Shown one piece after another: positions 23,608-34,262 of a DNA stretch of 64,000 nucleotides. The position numbers were made by a program, and so were the translations under genes. Position 1 is the stretch's first letter; each line of letters opens with the position of its first letter. The notes beneath the pieces were generated by a model, which made no database searches, was not told where the DNA came from, and saw only the letters and a list, made by a program, of their open reading frames with translations. Origin of the DNA: Cladocopium goreaui (taxonomy: Eukaryota; Sar; Dinophyceae; Suessiales; Symbiodiniaceae); the NCBI GenBank assembly GCA_947184155.2, contig CAMXCT020002765.1, positions 2,501 to 66,500 on the forward strand, written 5' to 3'.

Positions 23608-24420
23608 GTGAATTCATGTGAATTCGACGTTCGGTGGTGCCCCAGTGGTCTTAAGCGTGATTGAATGGTGATTGAATGGTGATTGAATGGGATTTAATGG
23701 GATTTAATGGGATTTAGATACCTAAGTTGGTTTATAACTAGCTATTTCTATGGTTTATTGTAGATATATCTATAGTTAAGGAGGTTATAGACCAAATTAT
23801 AACCGGGGGTGCAGCACAAATTTATGGTTTACCCTCTGGTAAACTGACCGTTTGCGATGGACAATGACAATTCTTAATGGGTAAATCATCTATAAATGGG
23901 CCATGTTCATCATTTTCCATAGCTATAAGGTCAACGACTTGGGTCTAAAATTCCATTGTGCCGTCGAACGGGAGATGACAAAGTTTGACCTTAGGGGATG
24001 GAATCAACAAACATAGCAAGATATAGCAAGATATAGCAAGATATACAATGGATATGGCACATCATGTATAGTATATGAATGTATATAAATGTATGAATGT
24101 AAAAATGTATGAATGTATGAATGTATGAATGTATATTATATGGTGTAGAAAGACCCACCAGGCCCGCAACTTTGGCACCTAAAAAATGAAGACTAGAAAT
24201 CCATGGGCCATAATTACGATAAGCTACCTTTAGAAGCCATCAGTATATTTTGATGCAAACTCCACGATAGCTGTACTTGGTGGCTCATTCCCCTGAGATT
24301 TTAATGAAAAAAATGTTCTCGCTGGACATTTCCCCTACTTACCCTACGAAAATAAACCCTCGGTTGCCTCTCTTACTTCCCACGCGGGACATACAGACAT
24401 GGACATGGATGAACCGCGCC

Positions 24421-24525
24421 TCAGAACTTCTCCTCAGGCAATGCCCCTTCTTTCTTCAGTTGCTCCAGGGCTTTCAGCTGCTCTGGGGTGATCTGCCGCA
24501 CGTTCCCAGAGTCCAGAGTCACAAT
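24421..24525 (-). CDS. C-terminal exon with SHOCT-like tail
   Basis: Frame ...LDSGNVRQITPEQLKALEQL, KKEGALPEEKF, stop. The pattern L..L..L...G.l.eEeF resembles the SHOCT short C-terminal motif. The acceptor is not visible just upstream. It is probably the end of the minus-strand gene whose exons lie at 24.65-26.2 kb, although the 24.65-kb exon may itself be terminal. Confidence 0.5.
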   Translation of the reverse strand: MVTLDSGNVRQITPEQLKALEQLKKEGALPEEKF

Positions 24526-24649
24526 ATGTCACAATCGAGGAACAACGTGGAAGTGCACATCAACACATTATATGATGATATATGATGCTATGTTTTTCTG
24601 TTGGTATCTGTTTTTTTTCGCAGTCAGCTAGGGTAAAAACAGACTGTGT

Positions 24650-24970
24650 TCATGGAGAATCTTCGTCAGCTGTCAGGACATCCCAGGACCGGAGCCACGC
24701 CTCTGCAGTTCGAGCTTTTTCCAAGGTCTTCTCATCTTCGGAAATCCTCGTCCCGTGCCGGGCTTGGAGATGCTTGGAGGCTCGCAGGGACACAGCAATA
24801 GCAGGACGGCAAACTGGAGGCTGAGCTATTGGAATCATGGATTTCTCAAAACTTTGGCCATCCACACCCCATGTCAGGCCCCCGGGCACAAAGGAGTCAG
24901 CCACCTCGGTCACTGCCTGGATGGAACTCAGAAACTCAGCAGTCGACGGCATGCTTCGATACACAGCAAA
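24650..24970 (-). CDS. Long exon, unrecognised
   Basis: YRSMPSTAEFLSSIQAVTEV, ADSFVPGGLTWGVDGQSFEK, SMIPIAQPPVCRPAIAVSLR, ASKHLQARHGTRISEDEKTL, EKARTAEAWLRSWDVLTADE, DSP, stop at 24650. The protein-like part starts near 24965. The 3' border may be a splice site before the TGA. Confidence 0.55.
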   Translation of the reverse strand, partial: FAVYRSMPSTAEFLSSIQAVTEVADSFVPGGLTWGVDGQSFEKSMIPIAQPPVCRPAIAVSLRASKHLQARHGTRISEDEKTLEKARTAEAWLRSWDVLTADEDSP

Positions 24971-25104
24971 AAAACGAGAAATGTCTAAGACATCTCGATG
25001 AATCCAGAAAATCATCCAGAACAGGAAAATTCAAGTCGGTAAATTCCAATGTGCACATGACCATTCATCATAATCCATACCTATAGATATCCATAGCAAT
25101 GTAC

Positions 25105-25236
25105 CATGAAACTTCACCGTAGCCACCGTAGCCTCCTTAAGGACGCCCCAGTTATCTCGGGCTTCTTGTGCAGGGCCGCTGATGTCCAACAACCAAATGT
25201 AGTAAGTCGGATCCTGCCACGCAGCATCCGCAACAT
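25105..25236 (-). CDS. Internal exon of the 24-26-kb minus-strand gene
   Basis: Acceptor ATGACTGCAG, donor TTTCATG|GTACAT, 132 nt encoding VADAAWQDPTYYIWLLDISG, PAQEARDNWGVLKEATVATV, KFH. Good composition and both splice sites. Confidence 0.65.
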
Positions 25237-25989
25237 CTGCAGTCATATTTCACCCTGAGTCAAGGCCACAAATAGTTGCCCCTATCATTCCAGTGACCTG
25301 AAAAAAAAAAAACTGATTTGAGGTCACTGTTTTCAGGTGGTGCCGACAAAAAAGGGCCGGTGTCCCGAGCTTCAAACAACCCTTTGACCCTCCGTTTGTA
25401 GCCAGCAAAGCCAGCTGTTTTGGCACCATCATTTTAGTGGGTGTTACCATGTTTGGTTTTTTTTGGGATGGTCTAAGAAAAAAACGTATGCGACATTCTA
25501 GATCTGGGGTGATTGTTGAAGGTCCACAATTTTGAGGACCAGCCTCTTCGGGATGTTCCCTGGGTATATGTTCTGAGCCAAAATTATCGCTTCCAATGCT
25601 TTGGTACTAAAATTATTGACCCTGATTTCTTTTGCCAAGATAGGTGTGTCTGAAAATTGGGAACATCATATCAGTTTGTGATATGTCCCCATTATTACCC
25701 AAACTATCACCACTTTATCCTCATTTTGCTGGTTTGCTGGTTGGCAAATAGGGTGTCCCATAATATCCATCATGATTTATGATACCCGCCGGTAATCAAA
25801 CATGGTTTGCTGGAAATTTCTCGATTCATAGATGAATTTCCCAACCGTAAACCTCCGTTTAGTCTTGGGGATTTTCCAGCCGCGTTTGATGACCCCAGAA
25901 AATAATTAATGTAAATCATCCCCCATATATTGGATAGAGTATGATATAGTACTCATTACAATCCAATTTTCTCGATATATTGGACAGTA

Positions 25990-26093
25990 TACCCTCTGGT
26001 AATTTAACATATCGGAACATGACCGTTTTATAGTTGATTTACAGAACTTAAAAATGGTGATTTTCCGTAGCTATGTTAAACTACCAGAGGGTA
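25990..26093. repeat. MITE family A copy
   Basis: Complete ends; lies in the intron after exon 26119-26232. Confidence 0.85.
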
Positions 26094-26118
26094 ATCCCCG
26101 AAAAAAAACTCAACCAAC

Positions 26119-26232
26119 CGGATTTTTGAGGCTCTGATCCCTTGCCTTCTCGCCCCGTGCTGTGGCGCCCTCATCAGTGACGGTCAGCAGGATACGATGG
26201 CGACGCTCGTACAAAGGCAACTCAGAGGTGTC
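26119..26232 (-). CDS. Internal exon of the 24-26-kb minus-strand gene
   Basis: Acceptor TCGGTCAG, donor AATCCG|GTTGGT, 38 codons in phase 0: DTSELPLYERRHRILLTVTD, EGATARGEKARDQSLKNP. Unrecognised. At least one exon must lie between it and 25236, because the phases differ. Confidence 0.6.
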
Positions 26233-26924
26233 CTGACCGAAGGGACAAACCTCAAAATGTCATACGACTTATAGATGTTTAGCACCAAAAAACAAGGAAA
26301 ACCAAGAGAATTTGATGGTTGATCATCATTCTCCGAAGATCAACATAGCAATTTTGGGGTACACCCCTTTTTCAGAGACAGCAAAATGAGGCGTTCGACA
26401 TTGTTCAACGATGTTTAAACAATAAAAACGGATAGGAATCTGGATTTAGTAATTCTCTAGTGGGTGGTTTCATCAGTGAAACATATGAAAACCAGTTTGC
26501 AAATTGGTTTAAAACACCATTAAGATCCTACTGTAAATTCTGGTCACTAGAGCTATCAATCAACTTAGCAATCTTGTGAGCACTAAGGTGCGTTGCTATC
26601 GAAAGTAGAAGACACAACAGATAAGTGCAAAATCACAGGATCCAAAAAAAAACTGAACTCTTGTGAGCAGCAATCTCAGTGCTCAGTGTTTTGAGCCATG
26701 CAAAGTGCGCAATGTGAGGTGTGGGCAGCACCAACCGAACGATCAGAGGATTCCAAGCAAGAGAAGTGGATGTTCGCCCCGAAATGGTTTGGTTTTGACC
26801 CCCATTGTCTTGACATTTGAACAAATTGTATGAAGCAAAGCATCTTGCAAGTGGAAATCCATGCAAATTATCCCGGCAAGAGACCCCAAACAGTGTGGGG
26901 GTGTGAGAGGAGAATGTATGATAA

Positions 26925-27073
26925 TGTTGTTGTTGATGATGAAGATGACAATGATGTTGAGGACGATGAGGTGCAGGATGGTGTTCAGGATGATGAGGGG
27001 CAGGATGATGATGTTGAGGGTGATGAGGTGGAGGATGGTAAGGTGGAGGATGATGATGTTGAGAAGGATGAGG

Positions 27074-27105
<32 letters not shown>

Positions 27106-27275
27106 GAAAATGTCGAGAAGGATGATGAAAAGGATGATGATGTGGCGGAAGAGCAGGTGGAGGATGATGATGTTGCGGAAGAGGAGGTGGAGGATGATGA
27201 TGTTGTGGAGGAGGATGTTGAGAAGGAGGATGATGATGTTGAGGAGGAGGAAGATGATGATGTGGAGGAGGAGGG
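26925..27275. repeat. GATGATGTTGAGGAGG low-complexity tract
   Basis: Long GAT/GTT/GAG tract. It is open as an Asp/Glu/Val-rich plus frame (26830-27402, DNDVEDDEVQDGVQDDEGQD) and as His/Pro minus frames. It might encode an acidic protein segment; no splice evidence. Confidence 0.7.
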
Positions 27276-27779
27276 CCGATCCCAAGACCGCGACAACCGT
27301 TTTGTGGGGCCCAGGGTGAGCCCAGAACGCAGACACAAATTTTGTGCGAGCCTGCGCAGGCGAAATGCACTTGGACATTTCACAAGAGCCACTTTATACT
27401 GAAATTTACAGGAAAAATGTCGCAGCCCAGATGGAGCACCCTGATCAAGCACTGGCCTTTACACCTACCGTAAGAACCCCTCAGTGTGGACACACTGTTT
27501 AGAGAAATAGGAGGGATGTGTTCTGAACACAGCTATAGAAACTACACCAGAAACATGAGGCACATTTGGACATCAACAGAACGACTCTCTACATTACTCG
27601 ATTTATAAGGATGCAAAACAAGAGCAATCACCAATATCATGACAAAAGCCAGCCTCAATTGCCATACAGGTATCGCCCTTGCTACCCTTCGTCACCTCGG
27701 AAATCTTCAGGTCAAAAGTGATGGTCCTGGTGGAACCATCCATGCTAAATGGGAGCCTTACTATTCACTCACATGACAG

Positions 27780-28240
27780 TTATTTTGGCATATAGAATAA
27801 TATAATCATACATATATATAAATATATATATGGTATATGAAAAATATTTATACATATACTTATGTATATATGTATATATATATATATGCAAATGCATATA
27901 TACATACATACATGTATACATATACATATGTATATCAATAAATACACACATCTATACATATACATGTATATACATATACACATATATATATAAATGATTT
28001 ACATATGTACGTATAGATGTATACATATATATAAATATATGCATATGTATATATATACATATATATATACGTATATATATATATATATATCAACATCTAC
28101 ATATGTGTTTATGTACATATATATATGTACATATATATATATGTAATTATATATATGTATTTATATATATATGATCATATATATATATATGATTATATAT
28201 ATATGATTATATATATATATGATTATATATATAATGTACA
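27780..28240. repeat. TA/CATA microsatellite region
   Basis: Dense TATATA, CATATA and TGATTATATATA repeats; no gene. Confidence 0.9.
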
Positions 28241-28471
28241 AACATTTGTAAATTTATTGCATGCATGATCTGCTTTGGGCATGTAGATAGTGTGTGGTTT
28301 TCATAGTTTTGAACCCTTTCGTAGTCAGCATATATGAAACCAACTGTGGGTTACAAGAATGGATATCTCAGACCGTCAATATCTTAGACGCAGACCGCAG
28401 ACTTTGGTCAGTCGCAGAGTAGACCAATCCAGAATCCATGTTCCGGTACCCAAAAACTTGAGGAATTGATG

Positions 28472-28572
28472 ATGGGTGTGTCTGAAAATGAGGGATACCC
28501 CAGAGAGTAATTTGAGACGGAAGAGAATGATAATTCATGGGATTTTGGGGGTACCCTATTTTCAGACAGACC
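28472..28572. repeat. Inverted-repeat family E (TGTCTGAAAAT)
   Basis: GTGTGTCTGAAAATGAGGGA ... GGGTACCCTATTTTCAGACA. Other copies or halves: 9645-9745, 23355-23500, 25646, 35591, 50818-50936 and 51755-51836. Confidence 0.7.
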
Positions 28573-28755
28573 TTATTGGGGAATTGTCTTAATTCTGGAT
28601 AAATTGTAATAATTCACTAAACTGAAAAGTTCGGTTGTTTGAGGATGATTTTCCAAATCCGAACCATCATCTATGGTGAGACAAAATGGAGTCGCTATAA
28701 TTTACCCATGTATACATCTGGATAAAAATTGGATACCCCTAAAATTGAAAATGAC

Positions 28756-28855
28756 CAAGATCTGCCTGGGCCTTCATGTTTGACCCATATCGCCCTGTCC
28801 CCTCGACTTCATGATCGAGGGGCAACGCCAGGACAAATGCTCGCCTCGTAGTCAT
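28756..28855 (-). CDS. Short ATG-starting exon
   Basis: MTTRRAFVLALPLDHEVEGT, GRYGSNMKAQADL, to donor CTTG|GTCATT or on to a TAG just beyond. The start is inferred: the first ATG, but an acceptor (GAAG) lies one base upstream, so it may be internal. Antisense is broken. Confidence 0.45.
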
Positions 28856-29490
28856 ACTTCAAATATCCTGCAGTATTTCATCCACTGATCCATCTACGGA
28901 TCATCATTTGATGACATTTCAAAGGGATTTAACATGATCGAACCAACCATCCCCACTTCGGCGACACCAACAGTCAGAGCTTCGAGAAGCAGGGATTGAG
29001 GGCGCATTAACCACATTTAACATCAACAGCCATGTTAAGGCTTAACAAAAACAAATCTTTACCGTATACCATCGATTCTTGGTGGGGAATCCCACTTGCC
29101 ATAGGTAGCCATTTGTTGATTTTATCGTTTTCATCATGACTCATACACAGCTTTGTCCCCCCATCACGGACAATCTGAGATACCCTGTATGAATGGTTTC
29201 CTTAGTTGGGTAAGAACTGTTCCCACTCAAAAAAAGAAAACATTGATATGAAAAAACAAATCAATAGCTCTGGTAATTCCACATAGCTCATGGATAATCA
29301 CCATTTTGAAGCTCGGTAAATCATCGAACCTTTCATGGGCCATGTATTCCATGGTTCACCCAGTCACATCATTTGAGCCATGCGAAATACCACTCTCTCA
29401 TCCCATGAAATACTGCTTGGTTCAGAACGGTATATGCCGTTTTATCTATAGGTTATCATAATCCATAATCCATCATAATGTCCAAGAAAT

Positions 29491-29599
29491 TACCTCTGGT
29501 AAACGTTTACAAAAAACTATGGAAAATCACCATTAATAGGTAAATCAACGAACTAAATGGGCCATTTTCAATAGCAAACTGTTAGTTTACCAGAGGGTA
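29491..29599. repeat. MITE family A copy
   Basis: The left end has lost one C (TACCTCTGGTAAACG); the right end is intact. Confidence 0.8.
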
Positions 29600-30009
29600 T
29601 ATCCCATTAATATCCCATTGAATCACTATAAGATCCCATTAAATAACTATAATCCATCATAATGTTCAATAAAATTAGGTACTACAACCCCCAAAAAAAT
29701 ATCCCACCATCAATGGTCTTTGTAGCCCCCTGTAGCAATAGTTCGATGATTCTCCCATGTTGACGCTGACACAGGAGAAGAAGTAACCAACAAACCACTG
29801 AAGCATCAGAAAAACCACTTAAATTGATGATTAGATCTCCGTGTCCGACATATCTTAATCACCATTAACCATCAGAAAAACCATCATTAACCATCATTAA
29901 CATGGTTAGATCTCCATGTCCAACATGTTTTAATCATCATTTACCATTATTAACCATTATTTACCCATCATTTACCATCATTTACCCATTAGTTACGGTG
30001 TTTTCTCCG

Positions 30010-30072
30010 AGGAGCGCCGACCATAAATCACCTTCTCAGCCGGCTGTTCCAAGAAGTTCCACCTGAACTTAG
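30010..30072 (-). CDS. Short exon candidate
   Basis: Acceptor GCTAAGTTCAG, then WNFLEQPAEKVIYGRRSSEK. Isolated between repeats; low support. Confidence 0.3.
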
Positions 30073-31089
30073 CGACGTGCTAACTTTCAATGGAAGTCAT
30101 CAATTTAAATCACTGTGCGATAATTATAGAGATATAAGTCTTGATATTATGATATATATATAATTATATATTATATAATTATATATATATTATGTAATAT
30201 GTGTGTGTGTGTCATGATATACAAGGATATCCATTATGTACTAAACACAGGGAGAAATCATTCCTCACCGGGAACAAGAGATCCTAAACCGCTTCCCGTA
30301 TCCCTTTGGGTTGAACTAAACCATCTGGGTTGGATCATTTTCTTCCTGGGCTTGAATCACCCACATGTGAATTTGTCAAAGATAGCCTAGTACCCCAAAA
30401 TCCAGTCATTTATCATGTTCCCTATAAAAATTGCCATATATTAGGGTATTCAGCCCATTTTGGACAAACCTATATCATACCGTTGCACCCCCATGATATT
30501 CTCATTGAAATCCACATCTCATGCTTTACTTTCAAAAGCTGTTATCTTTATAGACTTGTTTCACGTGCAAACAAACCGTATACATTGAAATTCACTCCTC
30601 ATGATCCTTTTACACATCTAAAATTCCCATAGTTTGATTGATGCTTAGATACTAATTCCCATATTACAATATTGACACAATCCCATGATAGTCATTTATA
30701 TGAAAAAACAAACACACAGAATCATCTGGATGTCAATAAGTGGGTAGTCTCATGATCACAAATCAAAAACAATCCAAGTAGTATATAATATTTATTTTCA
30801 ATGAAACACAACCAATCATTGAAATTCCCTCCTTATGATTGAAACATGATTAAATCCAAGTCATGGATGGCTATGACTTGGTATTGAAACCCATGGTGAC
30901 TCGGGGGTACCACCATTTTTAAGAAACCTCCATAATATGATAATTTCAAGCAGTTTAGCAACAACAAAACCCCTGTGAAGACAGCTTTTTATCTGGGAAA
31001 ACAAAATAACCACAATCATCCTAATTTATTCCCAGAATAATCATATGATAACGATCATAATGATCATAATCATAATAATAATCATCATC

Positions 31090-31376
31090 AAAAATCATAA
31101 AATCATTCCATTATCATCATCCAAATAATCATCATCATCATCATCATCAGCAGCAGCATCATCAGCATCAGCATCAGCATCATTATCATCATCATCATCA
31201 GCAGCAGCATCAACATCAGCAGCATCATCATCATCATCAGCATCAGCATCATCATCACCAGCAGCAGCATCAACATCAGCATCATCATCATCATCAGCAT
31301 CAGCATCATCATCATCATCACCATCACCATGACCATCACCATCACCATCACCATCATCATCATCATCATCAACTCA
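31090..31376. repeat. (ATC)n/(AGC)n trinucleotide tract
   Basis: CATCATCAGCAGCAGCATC compound repeat with nested units of about 60 bp. Confidence 0.9.
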
Positions 31377-31448
31377 TAATCCCCCTATATATAAATTACT
31401 ATGATCATTTAAGGATGTTCAAGAACTCCCCATGCCCCATGCCGCCAG

Positions 31449-31961
31449 GCGGCTTGATCAAGCCCGGCGCTGTCTTTTGAGAGGAGGTGACCACCTCCTA
31501 AAACAGGCGGGTCGGGTGAATACTTGGAGGATTGGCGAATCAGCCCTGAAAAAATGCCAAAAGTTGTGTTTCCAGGAGGTTAGTTTGATGATGTTTGATG
31601 GTATTTCATACATATTTCCAGGTTGTCCCACAGTTCGGCATCTGTTTGGGGGATTGCGACATGTGTAAGATGTAAAAAATCCATGGCGTTTTCCTGGGAA
31701 AATGGTCTACATTGATGGTGGATGTTCCACATCGAACTGTTGGTTTACCCCAGTGTTTTTAGATAGGTGCTACCCTTGAAATTTAGACTTAGTGGATGTT
31801 ATTTCTGTAGATAGTCTACATGTGAAGGTTCATATTATCGTATATATATATTATACATAGTTGGTTATGAGATGTCATTGGGCTTTTGTCCGGCGTTTGC
31901 TGCAATATACAGATTGTTGGATAGTAATACCCTTGAAGAATATTGGGGATTCTCAGAATGA
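31449..31961 (+). CDS. Three-exon 3' end of an unrecognised gene
   Basis: Exons 31449-31578 (acceptor GCCGCCAG, donor GTTAGT), 31622-31664 (acceptor TTTCCAG, donor GTAAGA) and 31861-31961 agree in phase. Product: RLDQARRCLLRGGDHLLKQA, GRVNTWRIGESALKKCQKLC, FQE, VVPQFGICLGDCDM, FGYEMSLGFCPAFAAIYRLL, DSNTLEEYWGFSE, stop. The last 50 nt overlap a sequence family also found three times at 15.4-16.3 kb. No domain recognised. Confidence 0.6.
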
Positions 31962-32046
31962 TCACCATCCATGAATTCGGAATCGCGGTCTCAACCAGTA
32001 AATACAAAAGGATGACAGAGGGTTTTGAACACTGCTCTCGTTTCTG
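31957..32046 (+). CDS. Alternative open segment with strong donor, overlapping the previous stop
   Basis: Acceptor-like TTCTCAG, then MITIHEFGIAVSTSKYKRMT and EGFEHCSRF up to donor CTG|GTGAGT, in a different frame from the exon ending at 31961. It could be an alternative exon, but the DNA here is the dispersed 15.4/31.9-kb repeat, which makes it doubtful. Confidence 0.25.
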
Positions 32047-32218
32047 GTGAGTAATTATATGAACGTGAGATTCAATGTGATTCCTATTATATTCCCATCA
32101 TTCCCAACGAATGATTCTGGCTTTGCTGTATAGATCAGTAATTTGTGGTTTCCTTTGATTCGGAGGAGCTGTAGAAGGGGTGAACAATTCCTACAACTGG
32201 TGACCCTACGTCAGTTTA

Positions 32219-32824
32219 GTGAAGCGCATGATTTTATTATTTTTTGGACCAGAAGGTACTGCTAGCAAGTTACAAGATACCCGTAATAAGCCGCTATTGC
32301 CAAGGATATGCCCAGCTCAGAGACGTACCAACCATGGTTACGAGCCCCATGCTGAGGATGATATAATGATCAGCCATGGCAGTTCTTGTCCAAATCTATC
32401 AACACAAAACCCGCAAATTTCAACCAATGGAGTGTCTGCTTTTAAGTGGCTGCTGCCCAAGTATGAACATGGCACATTTGCCCTGTGTGATGTTGATATT
32501 CCACTCGATGGTTCCCCAAGAAATACTGTGGCCCGACTACATCCGACCGCTGAATCCACCGTTGCTACTGTGAAACTGTTGCATGTTTACAACATTTCTT
32601 TGTGCGTCCAAAGACAGGATTGCCCAACATCCAAATCTTCAGATATGTATTTGAATTCTATTTGTATTATCTGTAGCCAAAACCCATCCAGCTACAAGCA
32701 GAGCTTCAGCCCCAGCCGGCTCTATAAATCATTGATAATCCCATCAAAACCCATAAAGAACAGCATTGAAAACGTTTTGGAAACGTATTGCAAAACATCT
32801 TTTCGCAGGATTTTTGCTGCGTGA
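32219..32824 (+). CDS. 201-codon open frame of unknown nature
   Basis: The longest non-repetitive plus-strand frame. It begins MKRMILLFFG. The stretch from about 32254 (EGTASKLQDTRNKPLLPRIC to KYEHGTFALCDVDIPLDGSP) is protein-like. The sequence just before the ATG (ACTGGTGACCCTACG, 32198-32212) recalls the leader of LTR retroelements, but no protease, reverse transcriptase or integrase motif follows. It may be a long exon or a remnant. Confidence 0.35.
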   Translation: MKRMILLFFGPEGTASKLQDTRNKPLLPRICPAQRRTNHGYEPHAEDDIMISHGSSCPNLSTQNPQISTNGVSAFKWLLPKYEHGTFALCDVDIPLDGSPRNTVARLHPTAESTVATVKLLHVYNISLCVQRQDCPTSKSSDMYLNSICIICSQNPSSYKQSFSPSRLYKSLIIPSKPIKNSIENVLETYCKTSFRRIFAA

Positions 32825-32867
32825 CATCCCCATTGTTTCACCCCTTTGCCCCACATCCCACATCCAC

Positions 32868-32950
32868 CGGCTTGGCCAAGGCTCGGCGGCTTTGGCAGTT
32901 GTCACCGAGGGCTGCTTGTCCAAGCCAGAGGTGAAATAGCTCACCAAATC
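32868..32950 (-). CDS. Internal exon beside a perfect inverted repeat
   Basis: Acceptor GGGACAG and donor AGCCG|GTGGAT. Two frames are protein-like: DLVSYFTSGLDKQPSVTTAK or, in phase with the 33.5-kb exon, GFGELFHLWLGQAALGDNCQ. The frame is not settled. The acceptor sits 8 nt from the arm of the inverted repeat at 32958-33047. Confidence 0.45.
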
Positions 32951-32957
32951 CTGTCCC

Positions 32958-33047
32958 ATATGCTCCATGGTGCTGGTATATTTACCTACAAAACTGGGTG
33001 ATTATTAGGGGAAATGTAGGTAAATATACCAGCACCATGGAGCATAT
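32958..33047. repeat. Perfect 33-bp inverted repeat (fold-back)
   Basis: Left arm 32958-32990 is the exact reverse complement of the right arm 33015-33047 (starts ATATGCTCCATGGTGCTGGT), with a 24-bp loop. The perfect match implies recent origin or selection. It lies within a probable intron beside an acceptor. Confidence 0.9.
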
Positions 33048-33107
33048 AGGTGTGTCCGGCAGCAGTTTGTAACCCGTTGGTTGGTGGTAAACCCAATGAC
33101 ATAAAAC

Positions 33108-33310
33108 CTGGTTGGTGGTTGACCCACCCCTCTGAAAAATGATGGAGCGAAAGTCAGTTGGGATGATTGTTCCCAATATATGGAAAAATAAAATTCATGT
33201 TCCAAACCACCAACCAGAACTCAGTCAAACTCTATAAACAGCTACCATGACTGGGAATGCTTTACACAAGACTTAAATCCTCCCACATACCAACCGAATG
33301 TGAGGCCATA
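33108..33310. repeat. Inverted-repeat family C with shared flank, copy 1
   Basis: CTGGTTGGTGGT ... ACCACCAACCAG, followed by about 90 bp (CAGTCAAACTCTATAAACAG...) that is nearly identical to 39820-39912. Other family C copies at 4085-4195 (interrupted by TA repeats) and 62165-62275. Confidence 0.8.
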
Positions 33311-33467
33311 GATCCCGAAAAAGATTCGCCATAGATCCCAGAACAAACCTTTAAAATCATCTAAGAAAAGGTTAGGCCTCCCAGCGATGTGAACGTTGAT
33401 TTATAAAGCCGACTTTTTGAGTACCCCATAGTCACCATAGTCAACCCACAGTGAACACTGTCCTCAC

Positions 33468-33620
33468 CTTGTAGATGTCGCAGCTTTTTGAAGTTTGAGA
33501 TGCATTTTTCTGCAAATATGATCAAATATGACCAATGTATAGCACGGTATACATCGATGATTCGTTTCTTTTGGTCGCCAGATCTTTGCCAGTTTGTGTA
33601 CTCTTGGAATTCAGAGAATC
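33468..33620 (-). CDS. Internal exon, unrecognised
   Basis: Acceptor GCTATGTCAG and donor CAAG|GTGAGG bound 153 nt. It reads FSEFQEYTNWQRSGDQKKRI, IDVYRAIHWSYLIIFAEKCI, SNFKKLRHLQ. Good composition and both splice sites. The next candidate exon on this strand is 32868-32950. Confidence 0.6.
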
Positions 33621-34262
33621 CTGACATAGCTTCAACAGCAGTTCATTGTGTCACGAGTTTTTCTTTTTTTCATTTCTCATTTCTGGTTTTTCGGTACCAA
33701 ATCAAACGATCTGGGCAAATTACGCCATGGCTCAAAACCCTGTAGCCCTGGTAAACATCAAAATAGCTGGGATTTATGGAATTTCATCCCCCTTAAAATG
33801 GTATCCGTATATATATATAATTATATAAATAAATATGTATATATATATATATACACCATCATTATTGGACGAAATTCTCCACCGGTAACCATCATTTCTT
33901 CTCCATCGCCAAAAATCCCAAAGTATTCCAGAAATCCCTGGTATATCCCCGTTGTATCGAAAAAAACTTCCTACATGTGTGTTTTTTTAAACCTCCTATA
34001 TCCCCATTGAAATCCTGCACCAGTTGATAGATGGCTTATCCCATGATTTATAGGGTTTCAACCATCCAAGGTGGTGCAGGATTTCGCAACAATCCACAGT
34101 ATCGCCATTAAAAAAAGATTGATGGGAATAATAAGACATTCTCTAAATAATTATAGTATCAATATCACCATCAATCCACATTCAATCACTATTTATGGTA
34201 GATAAGACTATAGATTTCCTATGGTTTTCCTATGGTTTCCTATGGTTTTCCTATGGTATCAC

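Larger units (their letters stand above)
29000..31100. other. Non-coding AT-rich DNA
   Basis: Holds a family A copy, ACCATCATTAACC repeats (29860-30000) and TA repeats (30140-30200). Only one weak exon, at 30.0 kb. Confidence 0.5.

Noticed and set aside
26633-27452. His/Pro-rich and Ser-rich minus frames and Met-rich plus frames
   Set aside because: Alternative readings of a GAT/GAG low-complexity tract; at most the acidic plus frame could be real.
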